Of a DNA stretch of 64,000 nt, positions 47,742-56,112 are shown piece after piece (position 1 is the first letter of the stretch; each line of letters begins with the position of its first letter). The position numbers and the translations under genes were made by a program. This DNA is from Thermodesulfobacteriaceae bacterium. GTDB lineage: Bacteria; Desulfobacterota; Thermodesulfobacteria; Thermodesulfobacteriales; Thermodesulfobacteriaceae. Where the stretch lies: assembly GCA_025062245.1 (NCBI GenBank), contig JANXAD010000002.1:1-64000 (forward strand), given 5' to 3'. The notes under the pieces were generated by a model. That model did not search any database. It was not told the DNA's origin and saw only the letters and a list, made by a program, of their open reading frames with translations.

Positions 47742-48143
47742 ATGTATAAGCTTCGTCTCCTTAGGCTTAAGGTTATAGAGTTTTACGATAAATATGGCAC
47801 TGAAGCTACTAAAGCTGCCTTGAGAGTTTCAAAAACCCCTATATATAAGGAAAGACCTTTAGAGATAGTGGTAAGCTTGAATCACTTATATCTGAGTTAA
47901 GAGCACCAAAAAGGAAAAAACAAAGATGTGAAGAGCTAAAGTAGTGGAATTTATTTTGCGGTTTAGGAAAGAGAGCCCTCGGTTAGAGTAGGTAAAGTTA
48001 AAAAAGTATTTCGAGGGAATAGTTATATTAAGAATTAAAGAGGAACCTTGGAGTAGGGTTTTATAGAGTATAGAGGGGAAAAGTTGTTTTAAGATTTAGA
48101 GAACTTTAACAGGGCACAATCCCAATCCTATGGTCTCATACAT
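47742..48143 (+). mobile_element. decayed IS copy with internal deletion (DDE transposase remnant)
   Basis: The region starts with a readable transposase N-terminus: MYKLRLLRLKVIEFYDKYGT, then EATKAALRVSKTPIYK, a helix-turn-helix of the integrase-type transposases (IS481-like). It then breaks into several frames (LRAPKRKK, EFILRFRKESPRLE-like pieces). It ends with GATTTAGAGAACTTTAACAG and CTCATACATG, the same 3' end as the copies at 31255 and 59333. The catalytic core is missing, so the element is dead. Confidence 0.75.
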
Positions 48144-48168
48144 GTAAAATGCTAACTTCTCTAAAGTA

Positions 48169-48177
48169 TGATATAAT
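48169..48177 (+). promoter_or_regulatory. extended -10 promoter of the LPS island
   Basis: TGATATAAT, i.e. TGn plus a perfect TATAAT (48172-48177), 18 bases before the first gene of the glycan island. No good -35 is visible, as expected for an extended -10. Confidence 0.5.
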
Positions 48178-48195
48178 GTAAAAAAAGGTTTAAAA

Positions 48196-49683
48196 ATGAA
48201 AATAGTTAAATTTTCTTTGGAAAAATTTTCTGATAATTTACTGATTTTAATTCTTTTATTTTTTTGTATTTTTTTTCGTATCATTATGCTAAATCATACT
48301 TTTAGTATTAATCAAGACGGAATTATTTATATCTATATGGCTCAAAAATTATGGGAAATAAATTTAAAAGAAATTTTTTCCTGTGAAATTTTTACCTTGG
48401 GTTTTCTTTATTCTTTAAGTATTGCAATTTTATATACATTATTACATAATTGGGAACTTAGTGGTAATTTAACTTCTATTTTTTATTCATCTTTTTCTGC
48501 CTATCCTTTATTTAAAATCTTAAGGTTTAATTTATCTAAAGATTATTCTTTTTTATTATGTTTTTTTACTTTAAATTTATCCTATATTATTAAACAAAGT
48601 GTTGATGTAATAAGAGATCCAGCTTATTGGTTTTTCTTTCTTTTTGGTATTTATTTTTTATTAAAAAGTTTACAAAATTTTAAACATTTAGGATTTTATT
48701 TTTTCTTAAGTGTTTTGTTTTTTTTGTTAGCTTCTATTAATCGAATTGAAGGATTATTATTACTATCTCTTTCTTCTATTTTTTATTTATATTATTTTCA
48801 TAATAATAAATTGAAAATATTTTATTTTTTGGTAATTCTTATTCTTTTTTCTTTACAAATTTTATTAATGTTTCTTTTTTTTCCTTCCTTTTTTGTTTAT
48901 TTGAAACACAAAATTAATTTAGAAGTTTTATTTAGAAATTATAAATATTTTTACGATGAATTAACTAATTTATATTTATCTACTAATAATTTTTTTTGGA
49001 TATACTTAAGAATTTTATTACCTTTTTTACCTATTTTATTTTTTATTTCTTTTACTATTAAAACTTATAATTTATTATTCCCTTTTTTAATTGTTGGAAT
49101 TAAAAATTTTTTTGAAAAAGAAAATAAAAATTTAATTATAAAATACTTTTTCTTTCTTTTTATAGGTTATTCTTTATTATTATTGTTTTGGTCGTTTACT
49201 TATAATTATTTATCTAAAAGATATTTTATTCCCTTACTTTTTATAGGATTACCTTTTATAGGATTAGGAATTAAGAATTATATTGAAAATAAAAAGTTAT
49301 TTCTTTTTAAGTATCTTATTTTTTTAATATTTTCTATTTTATTTCTTTCTATTATTTTAACTATTTTTTCTAATAGAAGAAAAGATGAATTAGTTTATAA
49401 AAAAATTGCTTATACTATTAATCAAATAGAAAATAATCATTTAAATCCAATTATAATTGCTACAAATAATAAAAAAATTAACTTTTATATAAACTTAGAA
49501 AGAAAACCTCACATATGTCCCACCCAATTGATCAGTCCTGAAAGATTTTTCCAAGAATGTAAGGCTAAATATTTAATACTTTCTGAAAAGGAACAGAGTT
49601 TACTGGCCAGTAACTTAGGTTTTTCAAAAATAAAAAAAATTTTAGAAGTTGAAGGTTGGGGAATTTTTATATGTCAGAAATAA
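48196..49683 (+). CDS. GT-C type membrane glycosyltransferase (GT39/ArnT-like)
   Basis: A 495-residue, strongly hydrophobic protein with about 10-12 transmembrane helices and a short soluble C-terminal part. The first periplasmic loop carries an acidic residue in the expected place (NHTFSINQDGIIYIYMAQKL). DVIRDPAYWFFFLFGIYFL and LLASINRIEGLLLL match helix patterns of undecaprenyl- or dolichyl-phosphate-sugar transferases. It probably adds a sugar from a lipid carrier to lipid A, core or a glycan at the periplasmic face. The gene is extremely rich in A+T even for this genome, a hint of transfer. Acceptor and donor unknown. Confidence 0.7.
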   Translation: MKIVKFSLEKFSDNLLILILLFFCIFFRIIMLNHTFSINQDGIIYIYMAQKLWEINLKEIFSCEIFTLGFLYSLSIAILYTLLHNWELSGNLTSIFYSSFSAYPLFKILRFNLSKDYSFLLCFFTLNLSYIIKQSVDVIRDPAYWFFFLFGIYFLLKSLQNFKHLGFYFFLSVLFFLLASINRIEGLLLLSLSSIFYLYYFHNNKLKIFYFLVILILFSLQILLMFLFFPSFFVYLKHKINLEVLFRNYKYFYDELTNLYLSTNNFFWIYLRILLPFLPILFFISFTIKTYNLLFPFLIVGIKNFFEKENKNLIIKYFFFLFIGYSLLLLFWSFTYNYLSKRYFIPLLFIGLPFIGLGIKNYIENKKLFLFKYLIFLIFSILFLSIILTIFSNRRKDELVYKKIAYTINQIENNHLNPIIIATNNKKINFYINLERKPHICPTQLISPERFFQECKAKYLILSEKEQSLLASNLGFSKIKKILEVEGWGIFICQK

Positions 49684-50573
49684 AGTTTTCTATAATAATT
49701 CCTACCTATAATAGAATAAATCAGGTAGTTGAAGCAATTGACTCAGCTTTAAATCAAATTTGTAATTCTTCTTACGAAGTTATAGTGATAGACGATGGTT
49801 CCACCGATGGAACAGAAAAATTTTTGAGTGAATATCAAAAAAAGGTTTCAAATTTTAGATTTTTAAAACACGAAAAAAATAGGGGAGTAGCTGTAGCCAG
49901 AAATACCGGAATTAAAATTGCTCAAGGGAAATATCTTTTATTTTTAGATTCCGATGATCTCTTGCTTCCTGATGCTTTGAAAACCTTTGAAAAAGGAATA
50001 GAGCTTTTTCCAGATGGAGAGGTATTTATAGGAAAAATAATTAAAGAGAGTTTAGATAAAAAAAGAAAGATAGGAATTTTGCCTAAATTATCTAATAATA
50101 GTAAAAAGAATTTAAAACTCTTCTTAAAGAAAAAAATTCCCATAGTAGCAGGAAGTTTTATAGTAAAAAAGGATATTATAGAAAAAAATCTCTTTCCTGA
50201 AAAATTGAGGTTAAGAGAAGATTTTCCTATTTATGGATATTTAATTTGCCTATGTAAGTGTTATGTTTTAGATAAACCTGTGGTAATTATAAGAGAACAT
50301 CTTCATCGTTTAAGGAATGATACTGAACTTTTAATTCAAAGAAACCTTCTTCCTTTACAAATATTATATGAAAAACTTCCTTCAGAATTTCAAGCTTTAT
50401 ATTCTTTGGCTTTATCAAGAGAATATCTATCTATTTTTAGATCCTTTTATCTTCTTAAAGAATACAAAAAAGCAATTGCATATTATCATAAAGCTATTAA
50501 AATCTATCCTTTCAATCTTTTTTGTTTATCTTATCTTAAAAAATATTTAAAAAGTTTAATAAAATCTTTATGA
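49671..50573 (+). CDS. family 2 glycosyltransferase
   Basis: About 300 residues. The GT-A fold is clear at the N-terminus: KFSIIIPTYNRINQVVEAID, YEVIVIDDGSTDGTEKFL, GVAVARNTGIKIAQGKYLLF, and the DxD-type LDSDD. The C-terminal 150 residues are helical and basic. I use the ATG at 49671, with GGGG before it, rather than the TTG at 49656; the gene then overlaps its neighbour by 13 bp. It should transfer a sugar from a nucleotide donor in the cytoplasm to a growing surface glycan. Next gene overlaps by 4 bp. Confidence 0.9.
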   Translation: MSEIKFSIIIPTYNRINQVVEAIDSALNQICNSSYEVIVIDDGSTDGTEKFLSEYQKKVSNFRFLKHEKNRGVAVARNTGIKIAQGKYLLFLDSDDLLLPDALKTFEKGIELFPDGEVFIGKIIKESLDKKRKIGILPKLSNNSKKNLKLFLKKKIPIVAGSFIVKKDIIEKNLFPEKLRLREDFPIYGYLICLCKCYVLDKPVVIIREHLHRLRNDTELLIQRNLLPLQILYEKLPSEFQALYSLALSREYLSIFRSFYLLKEYKKAIAYYHKAIKIYPFNLFCLSYLKKYLKSLIKSL

Positions 50574-51682
50574 AATTAGCTCTTATAGCTCAGAGTTTTG
50601 AAGAATTTAAAGGAGGAGCTGAGAGATTTTCCTCGGAGCTTGCCCGTTATTTAATTAAAAAAGGAGTTGAAATTAAACTTTTGGCTAGGAAAATTGAACC
50701 CTTAGATCTAAAACCTTATGGTATAGAAATTAAAATTCCTAAAAAACCTCCCAGCTTTAGAATTTTAACTTTAAGTTATCTTGGGGTTTATTTAGCCAAG
50801 AAATGGAAAGCCGATAGAATTTTTGCCATGATGCCTTTACCAGAAGCAGATTTTTACTGGCTTGCTGGAGGTGTTTATAAGTATTGGTTAAAAATAAATT
50901 TTCCTCAAACTATAAAAAGAATAACAGGATGTCTTTTAAGACCACATTTTTTAATAAATGTTTTTCTTCAAAATAAATGCTTTACTTCTCCCCATCTTAA
51001 AAAAATTATTACTATTTCTGAGCTTGAAAAAGAAATAGCTATGAAGATTTTTAACCTTCCTGCTGACAAGTTTATAGTTATACCTAATGGTGTAGATTTT
51101 ACTCGTTTTAATCCTTTAGTTAAAACCCAAAATGAAATTTTTCGAAAAAAGTTTGGAATACCCGAAAAGGCTAAAATTGTTTTTTTTAGTGGAAACAATT
51201 TTAAAAGAAAGGGACTTGAAACTCTTATGAAAGCTTTAGCCAGAATTAAAGATTCTGAAGAGTTATATCTATTAATTGCAGGAAAGGATAAGACTGAATA
51301 CTTTCTTGAACTTTCTAAAAAATTGAAAATAAATAATAAAGTAAAATTCTTAGGATATGTAAGGGAGATAGAAAAACTTTATGGCCTAGCAGATGTTTTT
51401 GTTTTTCCTTCAAAATATGATTCCTTTGCCAGCGTGGTTATAGAAGCCATGGCTTGTGGAGTTCCGGTTATTACTACTAAAACTACCGGAGCAAGTATGT
51501 TAATAGAACATGGGAAAGAGGGTTTTATCTTAGAAAAATGGGATGACGAAGAAAATTTAGCTAAGTATATTTTAGAAGTTTTAAAGTACTCTAAGGAAAT
51601 AGGGTTTAAAGCCTATCAAAAAGTTTTAAATTATTCCATAGAAAGCTGTTTTGAAAGATATTATCAAGTTTTAACAAGTTGA
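50570..51682 (+). CDS. family 4 glycosyltransferase (WaaG-like)
   Basis: A 370-residue GT-B enzyme: FKGGAERFSSELARYLIKKG at the N-terminus, IPNGVDFTRFNP at the domain hinge, FFSGNNFKRKGLETLMKALA, and the donor site VFPSKYDSFASVVIEAMACG, then VPVITTKTTGAS. The C-terminal helix packs back onto the N-domain, as usual. The overall pattern, including EADFYWLAGGVY, resembles WaaG/RfaG, the first core-glucosyltransferase of LPS. With the two kinase genes that follow, this points to LPS core synthesis. Confidence 0.88.
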   Translation: MKLALIAQSFEEFKGGAERFSSELARYLIKKGVEIKLLARKIEPLDLKPYGIEIKIPKKPPSFRILTLSYLGVYLAKKWKADRIFAMMPLPEADFYWLAGGVYKYWLKINFPQTIKRITGCLLRPHFLINVFLQNKCFTSPHLKKIITISELEKEIAMKIFNLPADKFIVIPNGVDFTRFNPLVKTQNEIFRKKFGIPEKAKIVFFSGNNFKRKGLETLMKALARIKDSEELYLLIAGKDKTEYFLELSKKLKINNKVKFLGYVREIEKLYGLADVFVFPSKYDSFASVVIEAMACGVPVITTKTTGASMLIEHGKEGFILEKWDDEENLAKYILEVLKYSKEIGFKAYQKVLNYSIESCFERYYQVLTS

Positions 51683-52464
51683 TGAAAAAAAATTATCAAT
51701 TTGTAGAAATTGAAAATCTTAAAATTAATTTAAATTCCTTAGAATTTTTTAAAGTAAATAATCTTTTAAGTTTTGAGAAATTGTGGAGTTTACCCAATAG
51801 TTATTTTTACTACAACAAAAGATATAGAACCATAGAAGCTTATCAATTAGATAATCTAAGATTTTATATTAAAAAATACGAAGACCATTTAAAAGAAGCA
51901 GAAACAGAATGGAAAAATCTTATTTTTTTATGGAAAATGGGATTTCCTACCCTTGAACCTTGGATTTTTGGAAAAACTAAAAATAAAGCTCTTATAGTTA
52001 CCGAAGAACTTCCTTATCCTTCCCTTTTAAAACTTTTAAAGGAAAAGTCTATCCAAACTGAAATAATTTTTTTGAAATTTTCTAAATTTTTAGCTTGTTT
52101 TCATGAACATAATCTTTTTCACCAAGATTGTTATTTAGGACATTTTTATTATGATATAAAACAAGATGTTTTTTATATTATGGATGTAGCTCGCGTAAAG
52201 CATAATCCCATGCTAAAAATAAAATATTTAATAAAAGACTTAGCCCAAATACAATATTCTTTTATAGAATTATTTCAAGAAAAAACTTTATATTGGTGGA
52301 AATTTTTTTGGAAAGAATATAATAAAAACAGAAAAAAAAAGTTAAATAATTTGATTCAATTTTTAATAAATAAAAAATCTCTTTTAATTCAAAAACATAC
52401 TCAAAAAGTAATAAAAAGAGGTGGAGAAAAAGTTATAACTTATTACTCTGACAATCATTTATAA
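51682..52464 (+). CDS. LPS core kinase, WaaP-like
   Basis: About 260 residues of the lipopolysaccharide kinase family (eukaryotic kinase fold). Seen are RFYIKKYEDHLKEAETEWKN (substrate and nucleotide Lys, helix C Glu), LIVTEELPYPSLLKLL (hinge), the catalytic loop HNLFHQDCYLGHFYYD, and the metal Asp in YIMDVARVKHNP. The WaaP form of the loop is HRDFYICHF, which this follows closely. It should phosphorylate a heptose or Kdo of the inner core. The ATG at 51682 shares one base with the stop of the GT4 gene. Confidence 0.85.
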   Translation: MKKNYQFVEIENLKINLNSLEFFKVNNLLSFEKLWSLPNSYFYYNKRYRTIEAYQLDNLRFYIKKYEDHLKEAETEWKNLIFLWKMGFPTLEPWIFGKTKNKALIVTEELPYPSLLKLLKEKSIQTEIIFLKFSKFLACFHEHNLFHQDCYLGHFYYDIKQDVFYIMDVARVKHNPMLKIKYLIKDLAQIQYSFIELFQEKTLYWWKFFWKEYNKNRKKKLNNLIQFLINKKSLLIQKHTQKVIKRGGEKVITYYSDNHL

Positions 52465-52468
52465 TAAT

Positions 52469-53737
52469 ATGAGAACAATTGAAGTTTTAAAAGAAGGAAA
52501 AGGAAGAAAAATAGAAGTAGAAAGAAATAGTCAATTTTTATATAAATCTGGTTCTATTTTTAAAATTTTAAAAGAATGGTATAATTTGAAAAAGGCTTTT
52601 CAATTAAAATTAAAAGTTCCCCATCCTATCAAATTTGTTAGACTTTCTCTTTTTAAAGCCCAAATAGTAATGTCTTACATAGAAGGTAAAACCTTAGAAG
52701 AGTTAATTCCAAATTTAAAATATATAGAAAAATTAAGAATAGCTAATGAATTGGGTAAAATGCTTAGGATTTTAAATAATCAAAAATTATGTCATCAAGA
52801 TTTACACAAAGGAAATATAATTGTTAGCAAGGACAATGAAATTTTTTTATTAGATTGGTATAAACTAAAGAAATATTTAACTAAAAATAAAGCTCAAATT
52901 AATCAAATGATAACTCTTTATGGATCATTCATAAAGGAATTGAATTTAAAATTGATTTTGTCCTTTTTAAAAGGATATTTTGGTAATTATAAACAAGCAA
53001 AAAAATTTATTGAATGTTTTGGTACATATATACAGCAACAAGGAATTAAAAAAATAATAAAAATTTTAAAAAAAGAAGTGACTAATTTAGAAAATGAAAG
53101 AAGATTTAAAAAAATATATTTTAAAAATTGGAAAGGATATATTTCCATTAGAACAAATGGAATAAATTATGAAAAAGAAATTTTACATTGGTTAAAACAC
53201 TATCAAGAAGATAATATAATTTTAGGTGAGATTTTAAAAAACGGTAGATCTTCTTTATTAGTTAAATATAACGATCTTTGTTTTAAGTTATTTAAAAGAA
53301 GAATTCATAAATTAAAAGGATTGAAAGATGTCTTTTTGTATATAATAAAAAGTAACAGAGTTAGAAAATCCTTTTTTAATTCTTATTTATTTTTTTTTAT
53401 TACTCATTTTACTCCCGCTCCCCTTGCTTTTTTTGAAAATAAAAAAGGTGAAGGATTACTTGTTACCTATTATATAAAAAATTCTTTAAATTTTGCTAAA
53501 TTGTTAGATAACCTTTCTAATCAAGAAAGAAAAAGATATATCAATAAACTTTTAAAATGGTATAAAAAAGTTTTAAATTATAATTTTATAACTAAAGATC
53601 CTAATCTAAGAAATTTTTTAATTGACTCTAATAATATATGGTTAGTTGATACTTTAGATATTATTTATACCGATAATCCTCAAAAAAAAGAAAAAAGTTT
53701 AAATAAGTTGTTTCAAAATTTAAAGTATTATATTTAA
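52469..53737 (+). CDS. double kinase-fold protein (Kdo/LPS kinase-like tandem domains)
   Basis: A 422-residue protein that seems to hold two protein-kinase-like domains. Domain 1 (to about 215) has VPHPIKFVRL, IVMSYIEGKTLEELI (hinge), the intact catalytic loop KLCHQDLHKGNIIVSKDNEI, and FLLDWYKLKKY with the metal Asp. Domain 2 (about 225-422) has CFKLFKRRIHKLKGLKD (Lys), LLVTYYIKNSLNFAKLL (hinge), and NFITKDPNLRNFLIDSNNIW, then LVDTLD, as in the WaaY/InaA-like group; its loop lacks the His. The region is very A+T-rich. Role in LPS core phosphorylation is inferred from the WaaP-like and glycosyltransferase neighbours. Confidence 0.7.
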   Translation: MRTIEVLKEGKGRKIEVERNSQFLYKSGSIFKILKEWYNLKKAFQLKLKVPHPIKFVRLSLFKAQIVMSYIEGKTLEELIPNLKYIEKLRIANELGKMLRILNNQKLCHQDLHKGNIIVSKDNEIFLLDWYKLKKYLTKNKAQINQMITLYGSFIKELNLKLILSFLKGYFGNYKQAKKFIECFGTYIQQQGIKKIIKILKKEVTNLENERRFKKIYFKNWKGYISIRTNGINYEKEILHWLKHYQEDNIILGEILKNGRSSLLVKYNDLCFKLFKRRIHKLKGLKDVFLYIIKSNRVRKSFFNSYLFFFITHFTPAPLAFFENKKGEGLLVTYYIKNSLNFAKLLDNLSNQERKRYINKLLKWYKKVLNYNFITKDPNLRNFLIDSNNIWLVDTLDIIYTDNPQKKEKSLNKLFQNLKYYI

Positions 53738-53769
53738 AGTATTATATTTAAAAATTAGTTTTTTAAAAA

Positions 53770-54567
53770 ATGAGAATATCTTTGATTATAACAACCTATA
53801 ATAATCCTATATTTTTGAAAAAGGTTTTACAAGGGGTCTTAAATCAAACTTTATTACCTTATGAAGTAATAGTGGCAGATGATGGTTCTACTGAAGAAAC
53901 TTTTAAAGTTATTAGAGAATACCAAGAAGTTTTTCCTATACCTCTATTGCACGTATGGCATGAAGATTTAGGCTTTAGAGCCGCCAAAATAAGAAATGAA
54001 GCTATTAAATTAGCTTCAGGAGAATATATGGTTTTTTTAGATGGTGATTGTATACCTGATAAAAACTTTATTCTGGATCATTTAATTTTATCTGAAAAAG
54101 GATATTTTGTTCAAGGAAAACGAATCCTCTTAGACTCTAAAATTTCTCAAAAATTTGATTTTGAAAGTATAAAATCCTTTTATAAAAAGTTAATACTTTT
54201 TTTCTCACCCCATATATCTAATAGACATCACCTAATTAGACTATCCATTTTTCCTTCCTTTAAAAATCAGAAAATTAAAGGTATAAAAGGTTGTAACTTA
54301 GGAATATTTAAAAAAGACCTCATAGCGGTAAATGGATTTAATGAAGATTTTATGGGATGGGGAAGGGAAGATACGGAATTAATAATAAGATTATATAAGT
54401 ATGGATTAAAGAGGAAAGAGCATCCCTTTAAAGCCATATGTTTTCATCTTTGGCATCCACCTCAGTCTAAGGAAAATTTATATAAAAATGAACTTTTACT
54501 TAAAAAAACCTTACAAAGTAGGGAATATTTTTGTTCTAATGGAATAATTAAAAAACCATTCTTTTAA
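53770..54567 (+). CDS. family 2 glycosyltransferase with GT7C-type C-terminus
   Basis: A 265-residue enzyme: ISLIITTYNNPIFLKKVLQG, YEVIVADDGSTEETFKVI, EDLGFRAAKIRNEAIKLASG, and LDGDCIPDKNFI (DxD). The C-terminal part (GCNLGIFKKDLIAVNGFNED, then FMGWGREDTELIIRLYKYG) is the glyco_transf_7C motif with the catalytic WGxED. HLWHPPQSKENLY is typical of LPS or capsule transferases such as WaaV-like enzymes. Last gene of the glycan island; an IS3 remnant follows. Confidence 0.9.
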   Translation: MRISLIITTYNNPIFLKKVLQGVLNQTLLPYEVIVADDGSTEETFKVIREYQEVFPIPLLHVWHEDLGFRAAKIRNEAIKLASGEYMVFLDGDCIPDKNFILDHLILSEKGYFVQGKRILLDSKISQKFDFESIKSFYKKLILFFSPHISNRHHLIRLSIFPSFKNQKIKGIKGCNLGIFKKDLIAVNGFNEDFMGWGREDTELIIRLYKYGLKRKEHPFKAICFHLWHPPQSKENLYKNELLLKKTLQSREYFCSNGIIKKPFF

Positions 54568-54682
54568 AAATCTTCCTAACTAAAACTTAGAGCCCTTTTA
54601 TTTTTTACTTCAGTTATTTCTATCCTATCCTCAGAGTTAATCACAAAAATTTTAAATTTTGAAATTTTGAGAGGCCCTAAAA

Positions 54683-55371
54683 TTTGGACACTTAAAATAT
54701 TAGGGTGTGAGAATTTTTTTCAGGTACTCTATATCCTAACGAAAAAGGTATCCTATCTCTGTTATAGCTTCTTATCCATTCGTTTATTCTACACCTTGCT
54801 GAAATTAGATCAATAAAAAGCTCTCTATCCAAACACTCTCTCCTTAAAACCCTGTGAAAACTCTCTAAAATCCAGAAGCCTTCTCCTACTTTCAAGATGC
54901 TCATGAATAAAATCTAAAGCCCCAAGAGTTTTCCTGCCAAATTTGCCCCTACCCCTCTAAAAAGTTCCCCTCTCCTCTTATTACGATGTCTCTTCTTTTA
55001 AAATATTTATACCTGTTAAAATTCTCTTTTCGCCATATCCTCAAAACCTTCTTGTGGTTAAACTCTTGCCCCTCCTATTTTAAAAGAAGGGTTATCTTCT
55101 TATATCCATAAGAGGGATAACTTAAAAAACTTTTCTTCAGGTTTTTTGATCTTTTTGAGACTATAATAAAAAGTTGAAGATGCAAGAGAGAATCTCTTAA
55201 GGATAGCTCTAAGAGATAAACTTTGAGGTATAACTATAGTAATAGCTTTTGGGGTTAAAAGAAGGTTTTAAGTTTTTATGCTTCTTTGGAGGATAGGCCT
55301 CTATATGTTTCCAACGGTAGATCCTTTATTCTGAGAGGCCACATTTTACCCTAACCTTCAAGGTGTCCAAA
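54683..55371 (-). mobile_element. degenerate IS3-family element
   Basis: Bounded by TTTGGACACTT (54683-54693) and AAGGTGTCCAAA (55360-55371), an inverted repeat with one extra base. On the minus strand the last 70 codons before the left end (54692-54904) still read as the IS3 OrfB C-terminus: ESFHRVLRRECLDRELFIDL, then INEWIRSYNRDRIPFSLGYR. Further upstream only pieces survive (LSLRAILKRFSLASSTFYYS, then KKIKKPEE; YKYFKRRDIVIRGE-like) with many stops. About 690 bp instead of about 1.2 kb, so also internally deleted. Confidence 0.8.
54692..54904 (-). pseudogene. IS3 transposase OrfB, C-terminal fragment
   Basis: Seventy residues of the integrase core end, with the catalytic-helix region ESFHRVLRRECLDRELF and SYNRDR before LGYRVPE. 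The preceding part of the gene is broken by stops and deletions, so no functional transposase can be made. Confidence 0.75.
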
Positions 55372-55599
55372 AAATGGGGAGCAATCCACCCTACAGTAAA
55401 TTTTAAGTTTAAAAGTTTACCGAGTTATTTATCTTCTAAGGAGTGTGAGTTAAAATACTATGAAGATTATAAAAAAAACTACTAATTGGAAGGCTAAAAG
55501 GTTTTCACAAAAGGGAGGCCAAACAGTTTTTAAATAAAATATGAAAAAAATAAGGAGTTTGAGAAAGATGGGGAAATTAGGTTAATTCTTATTAGTTCT

Positions 55600-56112
55600 T
55601 TGAGTTTAATTCGGGTGCCTTTGGCTTTTATGTTTTTTCATGCCCTTTATCATCAGAATTTGGAAGAAGCTCTTCTTTGTTTAGTTGTTGCTGGAATTAG
55701 CGATAAGCTTGACGGAACCTTAGCCAGAAGATTAGGAATGGGAGATAATCTTTGGGGAAAGATTCTGGATCCCTTTGCAGATAGAATATTTATGATAGTA
55801 TCCTTCTCTTCTCTTTATCTGGTTAAACTTGAAATAACTTTAAATCCTTGGGTTATTTTTTTAACCGTTGGGCAAGACCTACTTCTTGCTCCCTTAGGAA
55901 TCTATGTTCTCCTTAAAAAAAAGAAATTCCTTGGTTCTCCTTTGGGAAAACCGGTTACTTTTTACCAGTATGTTTTTTTAATAATGCTCCTATCTATTAA
56001 TTTATGGAAACTTAAGCTTGATATCCTAATTTTTGAGATCCTTCTTATCCTTCTTAATCTTCTCTCTGCAATTCATCATATATACCTTTGGCTACTTGAT
56101 AGGCAGAGTTAG
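55600..56112 (+). CDS. CDP-alcohol phosphatidyltransferase (PgsA-like), start uncertain
   Basis: At least 170 residues. The CDP-alcohol motif DG(x2)AR(x8)G(x3)D(x3)D is complete in the stretch DKLDGTLARRLG, MGDNLWGKILDPFADRI. Several membrane helices follow. PgsA (phosphatidylglycerophosphate synthase) is the nearest match; an inositol- or serine-lipid synthase is possible. The TTG at 55600 is only a nominal start: the frame is open upstream to 55534 and encodes IRLILISS, which completes the first helix. No ATG, GTG or TTG is found there. An ATG at 55568 with AAGGAG is one base out of frame. Either a non-standard start or a small indel is involved. Confidence 0.75.
   Translation: MSLIRVPLAFMFFHALYHQNLEEALLCLVVAGISDKLDGTLARRLGMGDNLWGKILDPFADRIFMIVSFSSLYLVKLEITLNPWVIFLTVGQDLLLAPLGIYVLLKKKKFLGSPLGKPVTFYQYVFLIMLLSINLWKLKLDILIFEILLILLNLLSAIHHIYLWLLDRQS

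Noticed and set aside
50368-50550. Small plus-strand ORF inside the GT2 gene
   Set aside because: Out-of-frame shadow in A+T-rich DNA with no ribosome binding site.
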